Assembly: GCA_938005655.1 (NCBI GenBank)
Contig: CALLNA010000120.1
Coordinates: 1-26,605 of the forward strand
From: an uncultured Novosphingobium sp.
GTDB taxonomy: Bacteria > Pseudomonadota > Alphaproteobacteria > Sphingomonadales > Sphingomonadaceae
Length of the DNA: 26,605 nt
Direction of reading: 5' to 3'
The notes under the pieces: generated by a model
The model's database searches: none
Told to the model about the DNA's origin: nothing
Seen by the model: the letters and a program-made list of their open reading frames with translations, nothing else
Position numbers and translations under genes: made by a program
Shown: in pieces, positions 1 to 7,633 of the stretch
Numbering within the stretch: the first letter of the stretch is position 1
How the letters are laid out: the number at the start of each line of letters is the position of its first letter

Positions 1-1
1 C

Positions 2-2158
2 CTGACCGCGATGGTCCCCGGCCTCGTGCTCGAAGCCTCGCGCGGCCGCGCCTCGGCCTCGACCCTGGCGATCCGCGGCCTCGCGCCGAACACGATCAAC
101 AAGCAGCTCCAGTCGGTCTCGGTCTTCCTCGACGGCGTCTTCCTCGGCGGATCGGCATCGATGCTGGACTTCCCCGACATCGACGGGGTCGAGGTCCTGC
201 GCGGCCCGCAGTCGACCCAGTTCGGGCGCCAGACCTACGCGGGCGCGATCAACTACCACCTGGCCGAGCGGACGCCGGACCGCATCCAGGGCCGCCTCAG
301 CGGCTTCATGAGCCAGAACCAGGGCGCCAACGACCTCAACCGCGAGATCGCGGGCGTCATCGACATGCCGATCCTCGCCGACCAGCTCTGGCTGTCGCTG
401 GGTGGTCGCTGGAAGACCATGGGTGCGCTGGCGAGCCGCGTCAGCCCCGCGCGTACGGTGCGTATCGGCGAAGAGCGGACCAAGCTCGGCTCCGCCACCC
501 TGCTGTTCAAGCCGACCGACAACTTCAAGCTGAAGCTGTTCGGCATCTACGAGGAGCAGCGCGATTCCACCCCGACCTTCGTCACTTTGCAGGTCGACGA
601 ATGGAAGGCCGCCGGCACCCCGCTGACCAACCTCAACACCACGGCCAATCCGGTGTACTGGCCGATCGGCACGCTCGGCGACGTCTCTCCCGAGATGGCG
701 GGCTGCGAGAGCGCGGCGGCGCGGCCCCTGCTCTGCGGCATCGATCGCGACCAGTACTTCATCTCGGCCGTCGCCGACTGGACCTTCGGCGCGGGCTACA
801 ACCTGTCGCTGAAGGCCGGCTACCAGAACGAGAAAAGCTGGTCCAACCAGGACCTCTACTACCGCCAGGGCTACGATGACCCGTTCTTCGGGAACAGGCC
901 CTATTCTCGTCGCCTGTCGGACACCGCAACCTCGCCAAGCAAGGCCGCCAACCCGTTCTTCTCGGCCACCAACGACTATTACCGGGTCGTGAGCAGCGAG
1001 ATCCGCCTCTCCTCGCCCCGCGACCGGGCGCTGCGGTGGAGCGTCGGCGGCTATTTCCTCTACGAGAGCCTGACCAGCTACTCGCAGACCAACATCACCG
1101 TCTCCAACCCCACCGGACGCAGCCGCGGCGACGAGAACGCGCGCAACTTCGCTATCTTCGGCGACATCGCCTACGACTTCTCACCCCGGCTCACCCTGGA
1201 GCTGGAAGGCCGCTACGACATCGAGAGCAACATCTTCGAGCCCTGCACGATCTGCTCGACCGCGACGACCGGCGGCTACAAGACCTACCAGCAGACCGTC
1301 ACCAACCGCCGCTTCATTCCGCGCGCCACGCTGACCTTTCGGCCCACCGAGGGCAGTCAGGTCTATGCGCTCTATTCGGAAGGCACCAAGCCGGGCCGCT
1401 GGAACCAGACGATCCGCACCAGCTTCCTCTACGTGCAGCCCGAGCATAACCGCAACTACGAGATCGGCGCCAAGTGGCGGAGCCCGGACGGCAAGGTCTT
1501 CCTGTCGGGCGCGGGCTACTACATGGACGTGACCAACCAACAGTTCTCGGCGGTCTCGACCGCGCTGGGGGTGGCCACGACCCTGTTCCAGAACATCGGC
1601 ACCTCACGCATCTGGGGCTTCGAGCTGGAAGGCAACTACCGGCCGACGAAAGAGCTGACCTTCCGCGCCGGCCTGGCCTATGCCGACCAGAAATACACCG
1701 CCGCGGTCAAGCCGGACGACGCCAACCTGACCCTGCTGTTCCAGGGCTCGACCTTCGAGGGCAAGACGTCGATCGGCCTGCCCCGCTGGACGGGCTCCGC
1801 CGGGGTCGACTACGCGAAGGAGCTGGGCGGCGGCACCACCATGCGGCTGGGCACCAACGTCTCCTATACCGGCAAGCGCTTCGCCGACAGCGCCAACCTG
1901 GCCCAGCTCGCCGCGGTCTGGCGCTGGAACCTGTCGGCCGGCTTCGACTTCCGCAACAATATCGGCGTCACCCTGTTCGTCCGCGACTTGCTCGACAACA
2001 ACAAGGCATCGTCGGCGGCCGCCTCGGCCACCAACTCCTGCCTCTACATGGCGAAACCGGGCGGCGGCACCTACAGCCTGGCCCCGGAGCAGCGCTGCCT
2101 AGCGGTGGGCATGGATCGCGGCCGGGAAATCGGCCTTTCCGCTACCTTCAACTTCTGA
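2..2158 (+). CDS. TonB-dependent outer-membrane receptor (5'-truncated by window edge)
   Basis: This is an outer-membrane active transporter that would bring a substrate into the periplasm using TonB/ExbB/ExbD energy. The reading frame is already open at the first bases, so the signal peptide, TonB box and start of the plug lie outside the window. The ATG at 11 is internal. What remains of the plug includes the hallmark VEVLRGPQSTQFGR, about 60-75 residues after that ATG, followed by AGAINY. The remaining roughly 630 residues are beta-barrel with many aromatic-rich strands, ending in the expected C-terminal Phe (ATFNF). A cytochrome c gene follows after 13 bases, so the two are probably co-transcribed. 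The substrate cannot be read from sequence; by context it is probably the compound degraded by the neighbouring genes, though a siderophore receptor cannot be excluded. Confidence 0.93.
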   Translation: MTAMVPGLVLEASRGRASASTLAIRGLAPNTINKQLQSVSVFLDGVFLGGSASMLDFPDIDGVEVLRGPQSTQFGRQTYAGAINYHLAERTPDRIQGRLSGFMSQNQGANDLNREIAGVIDMPILADQLWLSLGGRWKTMGALASRVSPARTVRIGEERTKLGSATLLFKPTDNFKLKLFGIYEEQRDSTPTFVTLQVDEWKAAGTPLTNLNTTANPVYWPIGTLGDVSPEMAGCESAAARPLLCGIDRDQYFISAVADWTFGAGYNLSLKAGYQNEKSWSNQDLYYRQGYDDPFFGNRPYSRRLSDTATSPSKAANPFFSATNDYYRVVSSEIRLSSPRDRALRWSVGGYFLYESLTSYSQTNITVSNPTGRSRGDENARNFAIFGDIAYDFSPRLTLELEGRYDIESNIFEPCTICSTATTGGYKTYQQTVTNRRFIPRATLTFRPTEGSQVYALYSEGTKPGRWNQTIRTSFLYVQPEHNRNYEIGAKWRSPDGKVFLSGAGYYMDVTNQQFSAVSTALGVATTLFQNIGTSRIWGFELEGNYRPTKELTFRAGLAYADQKYTAAVKPDDANLTLLFQGSTFEGKTSIGLPRWTGSAGVDYAKELGGGTTMRLGTNVSYTGKRFADSANLAQLAAVWRWNLSAGFDFRNNIGVTLFVRDLLDNNKASSAAASATNSCLYMAKPGGGTYSLAPEQRCLAVGMDRGREIGLSATFNF

Positions 2159-2171
2159 ACGAGAGCATCCT

Positions 2172-2609
2172 ATGAAATTCATCCGGCTTTCCCTGCTCGC
2201 TGTCACCACCCTAGCCGTCGCCGTCCCGGCGGTGGCGAATGCCGCCTGCGACGTTACGATCGGCAACCGGCCGGTCGCGGCGGACCTGGAGCGGGGGCGG
2301 CGGGCCTTCCTGAAATGCCGGGCGTGCCACACCGTGAAGGAAGGCGAGCGCAATCTGGTCGGCCCCAACCTGGGCAAGGTCCTGGAACGGGCGCCGGCCG
2401 GGGCGGCGGGCTTCAACTATTCGCCGGCCTTCCAGGCGGCCCGGCCGCGCTGGAACCCGACCTCGCTCGACAACTTCCTGCGCGCGCCGTCGCGGGCCAT
2501 CCCAGGCAACCGGATGGTCTTCGCCGGGGTCGCCAAGGCGGAGGAGCGCGCGGACATCATCGCCTGGGTCGCCAAGGAAAGCGGCTCCCCGCTGCGCACC
2601 TGCCGCTGA
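2172..2609 (+). CDS. Small periplasmic class I cytochrome c
   Basis: This is a 145-residue monohaem cytochrome c, an electron carrier in the periplasm. Residues 1-24 form a Sec signal peptide (basic start MKFIR, hydrophobic core, ANA before the likely cut). The haem-binding motif CRACH is at 49-53, and Met115 in NRMVFAGV is the likely sixth iron ligand, as in cytochrome c2/c550 proteins. A GAGAG ribosome-binding site lies about 6-10 bases before the ATG. It follows the TonB receptor by 13 bases. It may accept electrons from a periplasmic dehydrogenase of the same catabolic system, which is inference. The family call is secure; the redox partner is unknown. Confidence 0.9.
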   Translation: MKFIRLSLLAVTTLAVAVPAVANAACDVTIGNRPVAADLERGRRAFLKCRACHTVKEGERNLVGPNLGKVLERAPAGAAGFNYSPAFQAARPRWNPTSLDNFLRAPSRAIPGNRMVFAGVAKAEERADIIAWVAKESGSPLRTCR

Positions 2610-2623
2610 TTGCGCGAGGGGCA

Positions 2624-2648
2624 GTGGGGCGGCGCTGGGTCGCCCCAC
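2624..2648 (+). terminator. Possible terminator hairpin after receptor/cytochrome c operon
   Basis: A perfect 8-bp inverted repeat, GTGGGGCG and CGCCCCAC with a 9-base loop, begins 14 bases after the cytochrome stop codon. No clear run of T follows, so intrinsic termination is only possible, not certain. Confidence 0.4.
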
Positions 2649-2702
2649 GTCCTCTGCTACCGCCCACTACAATCAGCGATCGTGGTTTGATGCATCGGAA
2701 CA

Positions 2703-2723
2703 GGCTCGGGCAACGCCCGAGCC
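2703..2723 (-). terminator. Probable terminator hairpin after the leuD-like gene
   Basis: A perfect 9-bp inverted repeat, GGCTCGGGC and GCCCGAGCC around a 3-base loop, sits 13 bases beyond the stop codon of the minus-strand leuD-like gene, between two convergent operons. The T-tract on the minus strand is poor (TGTTCC), so it may act as a bidirectional or Rho-assisted terminator. Confidence 0.5.
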
Positions 2724-2736
2724 GTAATCCCCACAC

Positions 2737-3375
2737 TCAGCCAAGGGCGCGCTTGACCGGCGCGTAGATCCACGGCCGGCGCGCCGCGTCCTGCACGCGG
2801 AAGGCGGCGATTTCGTCCGCCAGTTGCAGCGTCCGGGCAACGGCGTCGAGGCCCGCCAGCAGCGCACCGCGCGCTTCCTGGTCGATGTCGAAATGCCAGC
2901 TCCGGCCATCCACGAGCGCCACGGTCTGCGCTTCGAGGTCCACGGTGAGCAGCGGTTCGGTGGCTTCCTCTAGCGCGCCAGCGATGCTCGCCACCGCCTC
3001 GCCGTCCAGCACCACGGGCACCACGCCGTTGGCGATGCAGTTGCCCTGGAAGATCGGGTTGAATGAAGGCGCGACCACGGCGCGGAAGCCGTATTCGGCC
3101 AAGGCCCAGACGGCGTGCTCGCGGCTCGATCCGCAGCCGAAGTTCGCGCCGCTGACCAGGATCTGCGCACCCGCGTAACGCGGCTGGTTGAGCACAAAGT
3201 CGGCCTGCGGCTCGCGCGAGCCGATCGCCGTATAGCGCCACCCGGCGAACAGGCCGTCGGCCAGCCCCTTCTTTGAGACGCTGCGCATCTCGCGCGAGGG
3301 GATGATCGCGTCGGTATCGACGTTGTCGCGCAGCAGCGGCGCGGCGGTGGCGGTGAGGCGGATGAAGGGCTTCAT
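2737..3375 (-). CDS. LeuD-like small subunit of aconitase-family hydro-lyase
   Basis: This 212-residue protein is the small (swivel-domain) subunit of an isopropylmalate isomerase-type hydro-lyase. With the LeuC-like partner it would move water across the double bond of a maleate-type dicarboxylate. Family motifs visible are DNVDTDAIIP at 17-26 and GANFGCGSSREHA at 76-88, followed by FNPIFQGNCIANG, the usual substrate-carboxylate-binding core. The ATG at 3375 overlaps the LeuC stop (ATGA), which fixes the start although the frame stays open upstream. No leuA or leuB lies nearby. The neighbours are a CoA-transferase and a C-C lyase, so a catabolic role such as citraconate, maleate or alkylmaleate hydratase is more likely than leucine synthesis. 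Exact substrate unknown. Confidence 0.9.
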   Translation of the reverse strand: MKPFIRLTATAAPLLRDNVDTDAIIPSREMRSVSKKGLADGLFAGWRYTAIGSREPQADFVLNQPRYAGAQILVSGANFGCGSSREHAVWALAEYGFRAVVAPSFNPIFQGNCIANGVVPVVLDGEAVASIAGALEEATEPLLTVDLEAQTVALVDGRSWHFDIDQEARGALLAGLDAVARTLQLADEIAAFRVQDAARRPWIYAPVKRALG

Positions 3376-4775
3376 CGGGCGGCTACCTGGCGCGGATCGG
3401 CGATATGGCCGGCGAGCGCCGAGGCAGCGACGGTTTCCGGCGAGGCCAGATGGGTGCGCGTGCCCGGCCCCTGCCGGCTCTCGAAATTGCGGTTGGTGGA
3501 GGAGACCACGCGCTCCTGCGGGCCGAAGCTCTCGCCCCCGGCGAAGAAGCACATCGAGCAGCCGGATTCGCGCCATTCGAAGCCCGCCGCCTGGAAGACC
3601 TCGTGCAGTCCTTCCGCCTCGGCCTGGCGCTTCACCTGGGTCGAGCCGGGGACGCAGATCGCCTTGACCCCCGGGGCGACGTGCCGTCCGCGGAGCAGAG
3701 CCGCGGCACGGCGCAGGTCGCTGATCCGGCTGTTCGTGCACGATCCGATGAAGGCGGCGCCGATCGGCAGGTCGGTCAGCCGCGCGCCCGGCTCCAGCCC
3801 CATATAGTCGAGTGCGCGCCGCTGGCTCTCGGCCGTGCCCTGCCCCTCGCCCACCGCCGGGACCGCGCCGTCGATCGGCACCACCTGCTGCGGGCTGGTG
3901 CCCCAGGTGATCATCGGCGCGACCTCGCGCGCGTCGAACAGGCGCTCGACCTCGAACTCGGCGTCGGCGTCGCTGGCGAGCGAGAGCCATTCCTTCGCCG
4001 CCGCGTCCCAGTCCGCGCCGCTCGGCGCGAAGGGACGACCCTTGAGGAAATCCAGCACCTTCTCGTCCGGCGCGACGATCGCGGTGAAGGCGGCGAACTC
4101 GGTGCCCATGTTGCAGAGCGTCAGCCGCGCCTCGACCTCCAGCGCGCGAACCGCGCTACCGGCATATTCGACGACATGGCCGGCCCCGCCGCCGACGCCG
4201 AAGCGGCCGAGCAGCGCCAGGGCGAGGTCCTTCGCCGTCACGCCGGGGGCCAGCTCGCCGTCGATCCGCACCTGCATCCGCGGCGGGCGACGGACCCGCA
4301 GGGTCGAGGTCGCCAGCGCATGTTCGGCCTCGGTCGAGCCGATGCCCCAGGCGAGCGCGCCCAGCGCCCCCTGCGAGCAGGTGTGGCTGTCCGGGCAGAC
4401 CAGCGTCGCGCCGGGCAGGACGATCCCCAGTTCCGGCGACATCACGTGGACGATGCCCTGCTGCGGGTCGTCGAGGTCGAACAGGCGGATGCCCGCCTTC
4501 CCCGCCGCCTCGCGCGTGGCGAGGATGAAGTCGGTGCCGGTCGGCATCAGCGTCCGGTCGGTACGGCCGGGCCGAGTGTCGATGATGTGGTCCATCACCG
4601 CGAAGGCCTGGTCGGGCGCGAAGACTGGCAGGCCGCGCTCCTGCAACCCGCGCAGCGCGACGCCGCCGGTCCGCTCGTGCAGCAGCACCCGGTCGATCAG
4701 GATCAGGTCGAGCCCGCCGGGCGTCTGGGTCACGCGGTGCGCGTCCCAGATCTTGTCGAAGATCGTTCGGCTCAA
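3372..4775 (-). CDS. LeuC-like large subunit of aconitase-family hydro-lyase ([4Fe-4S])
   Basis: This 467-residue protein, typical LeuC length, is the catalytic iron-sulfur subunit paired with the LeuD-like protein. The three cluster ligands are visible: Cys346 in IGSCTNSRI, and Cys406 and Cys409 in GCSMC. Other family blocks are CPDSHT at 127-132, GALAWGIGSTEAEH at 139-152 and the late SSTNRNFESRQG. After GCSMC the sequence reads FFAGGES, and the cluster-side loop is CPDSHTCSQG; both differ somewhat from the biosynthetic leucine enzymes I know, hinting at another substrate. The start overlaps the CoA-transferase stop (ATGA) and the end overlaps leuD. In context it probably hydrates a maleate or citraconate-type acid to a malate or citramalate. 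Family certain, substrate inferred. Confidence 0.92.
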   Translation of the reverse strand: MSRTIFDKIWDAHRVTQTPGGLDLILIDRVLLHERTGGVALRGLQERGLPVFAPDQAFAVMDHIIDTRPGRTDRTLMPTGTDFILATREAAGKAGIRLFDLDDPQQGIVHVMSPELGIVLPGATLVCPDSHTCSQGALGALAWGIGSTEAEHALATSTLRVRRPPRMQVRIDGELAPGVTAKDLALALLGRFGVGGGAGHVVEYAGSAVRALEVEARLTLCNMGTEFAAFTAIVAPDEKVLDFLKGRPFAPSGADWDAAAKEWLSLASDADAEFEVERLFDAREVAPMITWGTSPQQVVPIDGAVPAVGEGQGTAESQRRALDYMGLEPGARLTDLPIGAAFIGSCTNSRISDLRRAAALLRGRHVAPGVKAICVPGSTQVKRQAEAEGLHEVFQAAGFEWRESGCSMCFFAGGESFGPQERVVSSTNRNFESRQGPGTRTHLASPETVAASALAGHIADPRQVAAR

Positions 4776-5911
4776 GGCTTCCGGCCCTCGCCCAGCAGCT
4801 CGTCGGTGTGCTCGCCGGGCCGCGGCAGGTCGCGGTGGAGGCCAGGCTTAACGCCGTCGATCTCCAGCGGCAGGGCCGGCAGCGAGACCTTGGTGCCGTC
4901 CTCCAGCGTGAGGTCGAGCAGCCCGCCCGCCGCGGTCAGGTGGGGATCGTCGAACAGGTCCTCCGGACGCATGATCGGGGCGAAGGGCAGGCCGATCGCC
5001 TCCAGCCGGCCGATGATCTCGGCGCGCGGCATGGCGGCGAACATCGTGCGCAGTGGCGGCAGCACGCGGTCGCGCTGGCGCACCCGGTCGTTGTTGGCGG
5101 CGAGCCCGGCGTCGGCGGCGAACTCGGTCAGCTTGAACTCGGCGCAGAACGCCTGCCACTGCGCATCGCTGACCACGCCGACGAACAGTTGCTCGGCGGG
5201 ATCGGCGGTCTCGAACACGTCATAGACCGCCCAGGCCGAGATCCGCGCCGGCATCGGCGGGGCCGGAGTTCCGGTGACGGCCGCCTGGGCCATGTGCTGA
5301 CCGACGAGGAAGGCGGTGGTCTCGAACAGCGAGCACTTCACCTCGCCCCCCTCGCCGGTGCGGTGGCGCTGCTCCAGCGCGGCGAGGATGCCGATCACCC
5401 CGAACATGCCGCCGGCGATGTCGATCACCGAGGCGCCCGCGCGCAGCGGACGGCCCGGAGGGCCGGTCATGTAGGCAAGGCCGCCCATCATCTGCGCCAC
5501 CTCGTCCAGCGCCGTGCGGTGGCCGTAGGGCCCGGTCAGGAAGCCCTTTGCGGTGCAATAGATCAGGCGCGGGTTGCTTTCCTTGAAGGCGTCCGGCCCG
5601 AGCCCGAGCTTCTCCAGCGCGCCGGGCCGGAAATTCTCGATCATCACGTCCGCCTCGTCGATCAGGCGGCGCGCGGCGGCCAGGCCCTCGGGCGACTTGA
5701 GGTCGAGGCAGATGCTGCGCTTGTTGCGGTTGAACATCGGGAAATAGCCCGCGCCCGAGCCCAGCAGGCGGCGGGTGTGGTCGCCGCCCTCCGGCTCCAC
5801 CTTCACCACGTCGGCGCCGAGGTCGCCGAGAATCACCCCGATCGACGGCCCCATGACCATATGCGTGAATTCGACTACCTTAAGACCGGCAAGCGGCGAT
5901 GATTCCGGCAT
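4772..5911 (-). CDS. Class III (CaiB/BaiF) CoA-transferase
   Basis: This 379-residue family III CoA-transferase would move CoA from a donor such as succinyl-CoA to an organic acid in the cytoplasm. Visible features are the N-terminal LAGLKVVEFTH, GADVVKVEPEGGD at about 33-44, NRNKRSICLDLKSPEG, IENFRPGALEKLGLG, and Asp164 in RAGASVIDIAGG, the position of the catalytic aspartate in this family. It is the first gene of a minus-strand operon with the LeuCD-like hydratase and overlaps leuC by 4 bases. A GGGGG ribosome-binding site precedes the ATG at 5911. Together with the divergent HMGL-type lyase it resembles the succinyl-CoA:(R)-citramalate CoA-transferase and citramalyl-CoA lyase pair of Chloroflexus, so (R)-citramalate or an alkylated relative is the favoured acceptor (inference). 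Confidence 0.9.
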   Translation of the reverse strand: MPESSPLAGLKVVEFTHMVMGPSIGVILGDLGADVVKVEPEGGDHTRRLLGSGAGYFPMFNRNKRSICLDLKSPEGLAAARRLIDEADVMIENFRPGALEKLGLGPDAFKESNPRLIYCTAKGFLTGPYGHRTALDEVAQMMGGLAYMTGPPGRPLRAGASVIDIAGGMFGVIGILAALEQRHRTGEGGEVKCSLFETTAFLVGQHMAQAAVTGTPAPPMPARISAWAVYDVFETADPAEQLFVGVVSDAQWQAFCAEFKLTEFAADAGLAANNDRVRQRDRVLPPLRTMFAAMPRAEIIGRLEAIGLPFAPIMRPEDLFDDPHLTAAGGLLDLTLEDGTKVSLPALPLEIDGVKPGLHRDLPRPGEHTDELLGEGRKP

Positions 5912-5942
5912 TCCAAACCCCCAACTTTCGCATCGACGCGTC

Positions 5943-5970
5943 TCGACAATCCGGCATTATTTGATATAGA
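5943..5970 (+). promoter_or_regulatory. Possible promoter for the lyase/amidase/imidase operon
   Basis: A sigma-70-like pair, TCGACA at 5943-5948 and TATAGA at 5965-5970 with a 16-base spacer, lies about 30 bases before the lyase ATG at 6000. The proposed operator at 5960-5981 overlaps the -10 element, which would suit repression. This is a by-eye call. Confidence 0.4.
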
Positions 5971-5981
5971 AATAGGACAAT
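5960..5981. promoter_or_regulatory. Operator-like inverted repeat, site A (divergent lyase / CoA-transferase promoter)
   Basis: The arms are TTTGATATA and TAGGACAAT with a 4-base spacer, preceded by TTA. The same design appears at 10551-10572 and 17479-17500, and as a degenerate version at 22522-22543. It sits in the 88-base gap between two divergent operons and could control both. A GntR/HutC-type regulator encoded nearby is the obvious candidate, but the binding protein is not shown by the sequence. Confidence 0.55.
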
Positions 5982-5999
5982 AAAGCAAGCAGAGGTTTG

Positions 6000-6956
6000 A
6001 TGGCACCCGAGATACTGGTCAGCGAGGTCGGTCCGCGAGACGGCCTGCAAAGCATCAAGAGCATTCTGCCCACCCCTGCCAAAAAGGCATGGATCGCGGC
6101 CGAGGCGGCCGCCGGCGTGCGCGAGATCGAGGTCGGCAGCTTCGTCCCGGCCAAGGTCCTGCCGCAACTGGCCGACACCGCCGAGATCGTCGCCTTCGCC
6201 AAGACGATCCCCGGCCTGACCGTGGCGGTGCTTGTCCCCAACCTGCGCGGCGCCGAAGCGGCGATCGCCGCGGGCGCGGACAAGCTCACCCTGCCGCTGT
6301 CGGTCTCGGAGACGCACAGCCTGGCCAACCTGCGCCGCACCCACGCCCAGGTGATCGAGGAAGCCCGCGCCATCGCCGCGCTGATCGCCGAACAGCCGGA
6401 AGACCGCCGCCCGCACTTCGAGGGCAGCCTCTCGACCGTGTTCGGCTGCACCCTCGAAGGCGCGATTCCCCTGCCGCAGATCCTCGGCCTGGCCGAGCAG
6501 CTCATGGCCGCCGGCTGCGACGAGGTCGGGCTGTCGGACACGACCGGCTATGCCGATCCCAGGGCGGTCAAGGACATGGTCCGCGCGGTGCGCGGCGCGG
6601 TGGGCGACGAGGCGCTGACCGGCATCCACCTGCACAACACCCGCGGGCTCGGCCTCGCCAACGTGCTCGCCGCGCTGGAGATGGGGCTGGACACGGTCGA
6701 TTCCTCGCTCGGCGGCATCGGCGGCTGCCCCTTCGCCCCCGGCGCGAGCGGCAACATCGTCACCGAGGACCTGGTGTTCATGCTCCAGGCCATGGGCCTC
6801 AAGACCGGGATCGACCTCGCCAAGCTGCTCGAGGTCCGCAAGATCGTGGCCGAGGCGCTGCCCGACGAGCCGCTCTACGGCTTCACCCCCGACGCCGGGC
6901 TGCCGCTCGGCTTCGTTCCCGAATCCCACGCACCTTCGATGGAGTCCGCGGCATGA
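6000..6956 (+). CDS. HMG-CoA lyase-family enzyme, possible citramalyl-CoA lyase
   Basis: This 318-residue DRE-TIM (HMGL-like) lyase would split a 3-hydroxyacyl-CoA or malyl-type thioester in a retro-aldol reaction. Metal ligands of the family are visible: Asp14 in VGPRDGLQ, His210 and His212 in GIHLHNT, and Asn252. The catalytic cysteine is Cys243 in GGCPFAPGASGN. I chose ATG 6000, four bases after AGAGG; the TTG at 5997 is too close to that site. The stop overlaps the amidohydrolase start (ATGA). HMG-CoA lyase in leucine breakdown is the default label. However, no other leucine-catabolism genes are present, while a LeuCD-like hydratase and a class III CoA-transferase are divergent neighbours. 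That makes cleavage of (R)-citramalyl-CoA, or an alkyl homologue, to pyruvate plus acyl-CoA more attractive. Confidence 0.88.
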   Translation: MAPEILVSEVGPRDGLQSIKSILPTPAKKAWIAAEAAAGVREIEVGSFVPAKVLPQLADTAEIVAFAKTIPGLTVAVLVPNLRGAEAAIAAGADKLTLPLSVSETHSLANLRRTHAQVIEEARAIAALIAEQPEDRRPHFEGSLSTVFGCTLEGAIPLPQILGLAEQLMAAGCDEVGLSDTTGYADPRAVKDMVRAVRGAVGDEALTGIHLHNTRGLGLANVLAALEMGLDTVDSSLGGIGGCPFAPGASGNIVTEDLVFMLQAMGLKTGIDLAKLLEVRKIVAEALPDEPLYGFTPDAGLPLGFVPESHAPSMESAA

Positions 6957-7633
6957 CGATCGGCACCAGGATGATCCGGGAGGACAAGACCGCCCGGCAG
7001 ATCTTCGAGGAGGTGATGGCCAATCCCGCCCGCGCCAAGTTCGGCTTCGGCGACAAGCTGGCCATCGTCAACGTCGACTTCCAGAACGCCTATACCCGGA
7101 TCGACGAGTTCAAGACCGCCTACGAGACCGATCCGCGGCAGATCGAACATGCCAACACCATCTCGCGCCTGGCCCGCGAGAAGGGGATGCCGGTGATCTG
7201 GACCCATGTCGCCTACATGGAGGACGCCAGCGACGCGGGCGTCTGGGGGACGCGCACCGATACGCCGGATTCGCTCCAGAACATCAAGTACGGCTCGCGC
7301 CGCCACGCGTTCGACGAGCGCTGCGAGATCGACCACGAGCGCGACGCGATCTACACCAAGCGGATGCCCTCGGCCTTCTTCGAGACGCCGCTGCAAAGCC
7401 TGCTGGTCTGGCACAAGGTCGATACCGTGGTGCTCACCGGCGGCTCGACCTCCGGCTGCATCCGGGCGACGGCGGTCGACAGCCTCAGCCGCGGCTATCG
7501 CACGATCGTCCCGATCGAGACCTGCGCCGACAAGCACGAGAGCTATCACTTCGCCAACCTGACCGACCTCCAGCTCAAATATGCCGATGTCGAGCCGGTG
7601 CAGACGGTGATCGACTGGCTGGAGGCACGCTGA
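6953..7633 (+). CDS. Isochorismatase-family amidohydrolase (N-carbamoylsarcosine/maleamate amidase-like)
   Basis: This 226-residue cysteine hydrolase would release ammonia (or carbamoyl) from a small amide in the cytoplasm. The catalytic triad of the family is complete: Asp42 in VNVDFQNAY, Lys136 in YTKRMPS and Cys169 in GGSTSGCIRATAVDS. The STSGC.RATAVD block is the form found in N-carbamoylsarcosine amidases and maleamate amidohydrolases (NicF type), rather than nicotinamidases. The start ATG overlaps the preceding stop (ATGA), and the stop shares one base with the next start (TGATG). Just downstream are two imidase-like proteins, so a half-amide such as a maleamate or citraconamate is a sensible substrate. 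A ureide or carbamoyl substrate is the main alternative. Confidence 0.9.
   Translation: MTIGTRMIREDKTARQIFEEVMANPARAKFGFGDKLAIVNVDFQNAYTRIDEFKTAYETDPRQIEHANTISRLAREKGMPVIWTHVAYMEDASDAGVWGTRTDTPDSLQNIKYGSRRHAFDERCEIDHERDAIYTKRMPSAFFETPLQSLLVWHKVDTVVLTGGSTSGCIRATAVDSLSRGYRTIVPIETCADKHESYHFANLTDLQLKYADVEPVQTVIDWLEAR

Noticed and set aside
2737..4775. Leucine biosynthesis locus (leuCD)
   Set aside because: No leuA, leuB or other amino-acid synthesis gene is adjacent; the partners are CoA-transferase and C-C lyase genes, so a catabolic role is preferred.
3405..5225. Plus-strand open frame of about 600 codons opposite leuC and the CoA-transferase
   Set aside because: It has low-complexity Arg/Ala/Gly-rich composition, no recognisable domain, and lies opposite genes with intact catalytic motifs.
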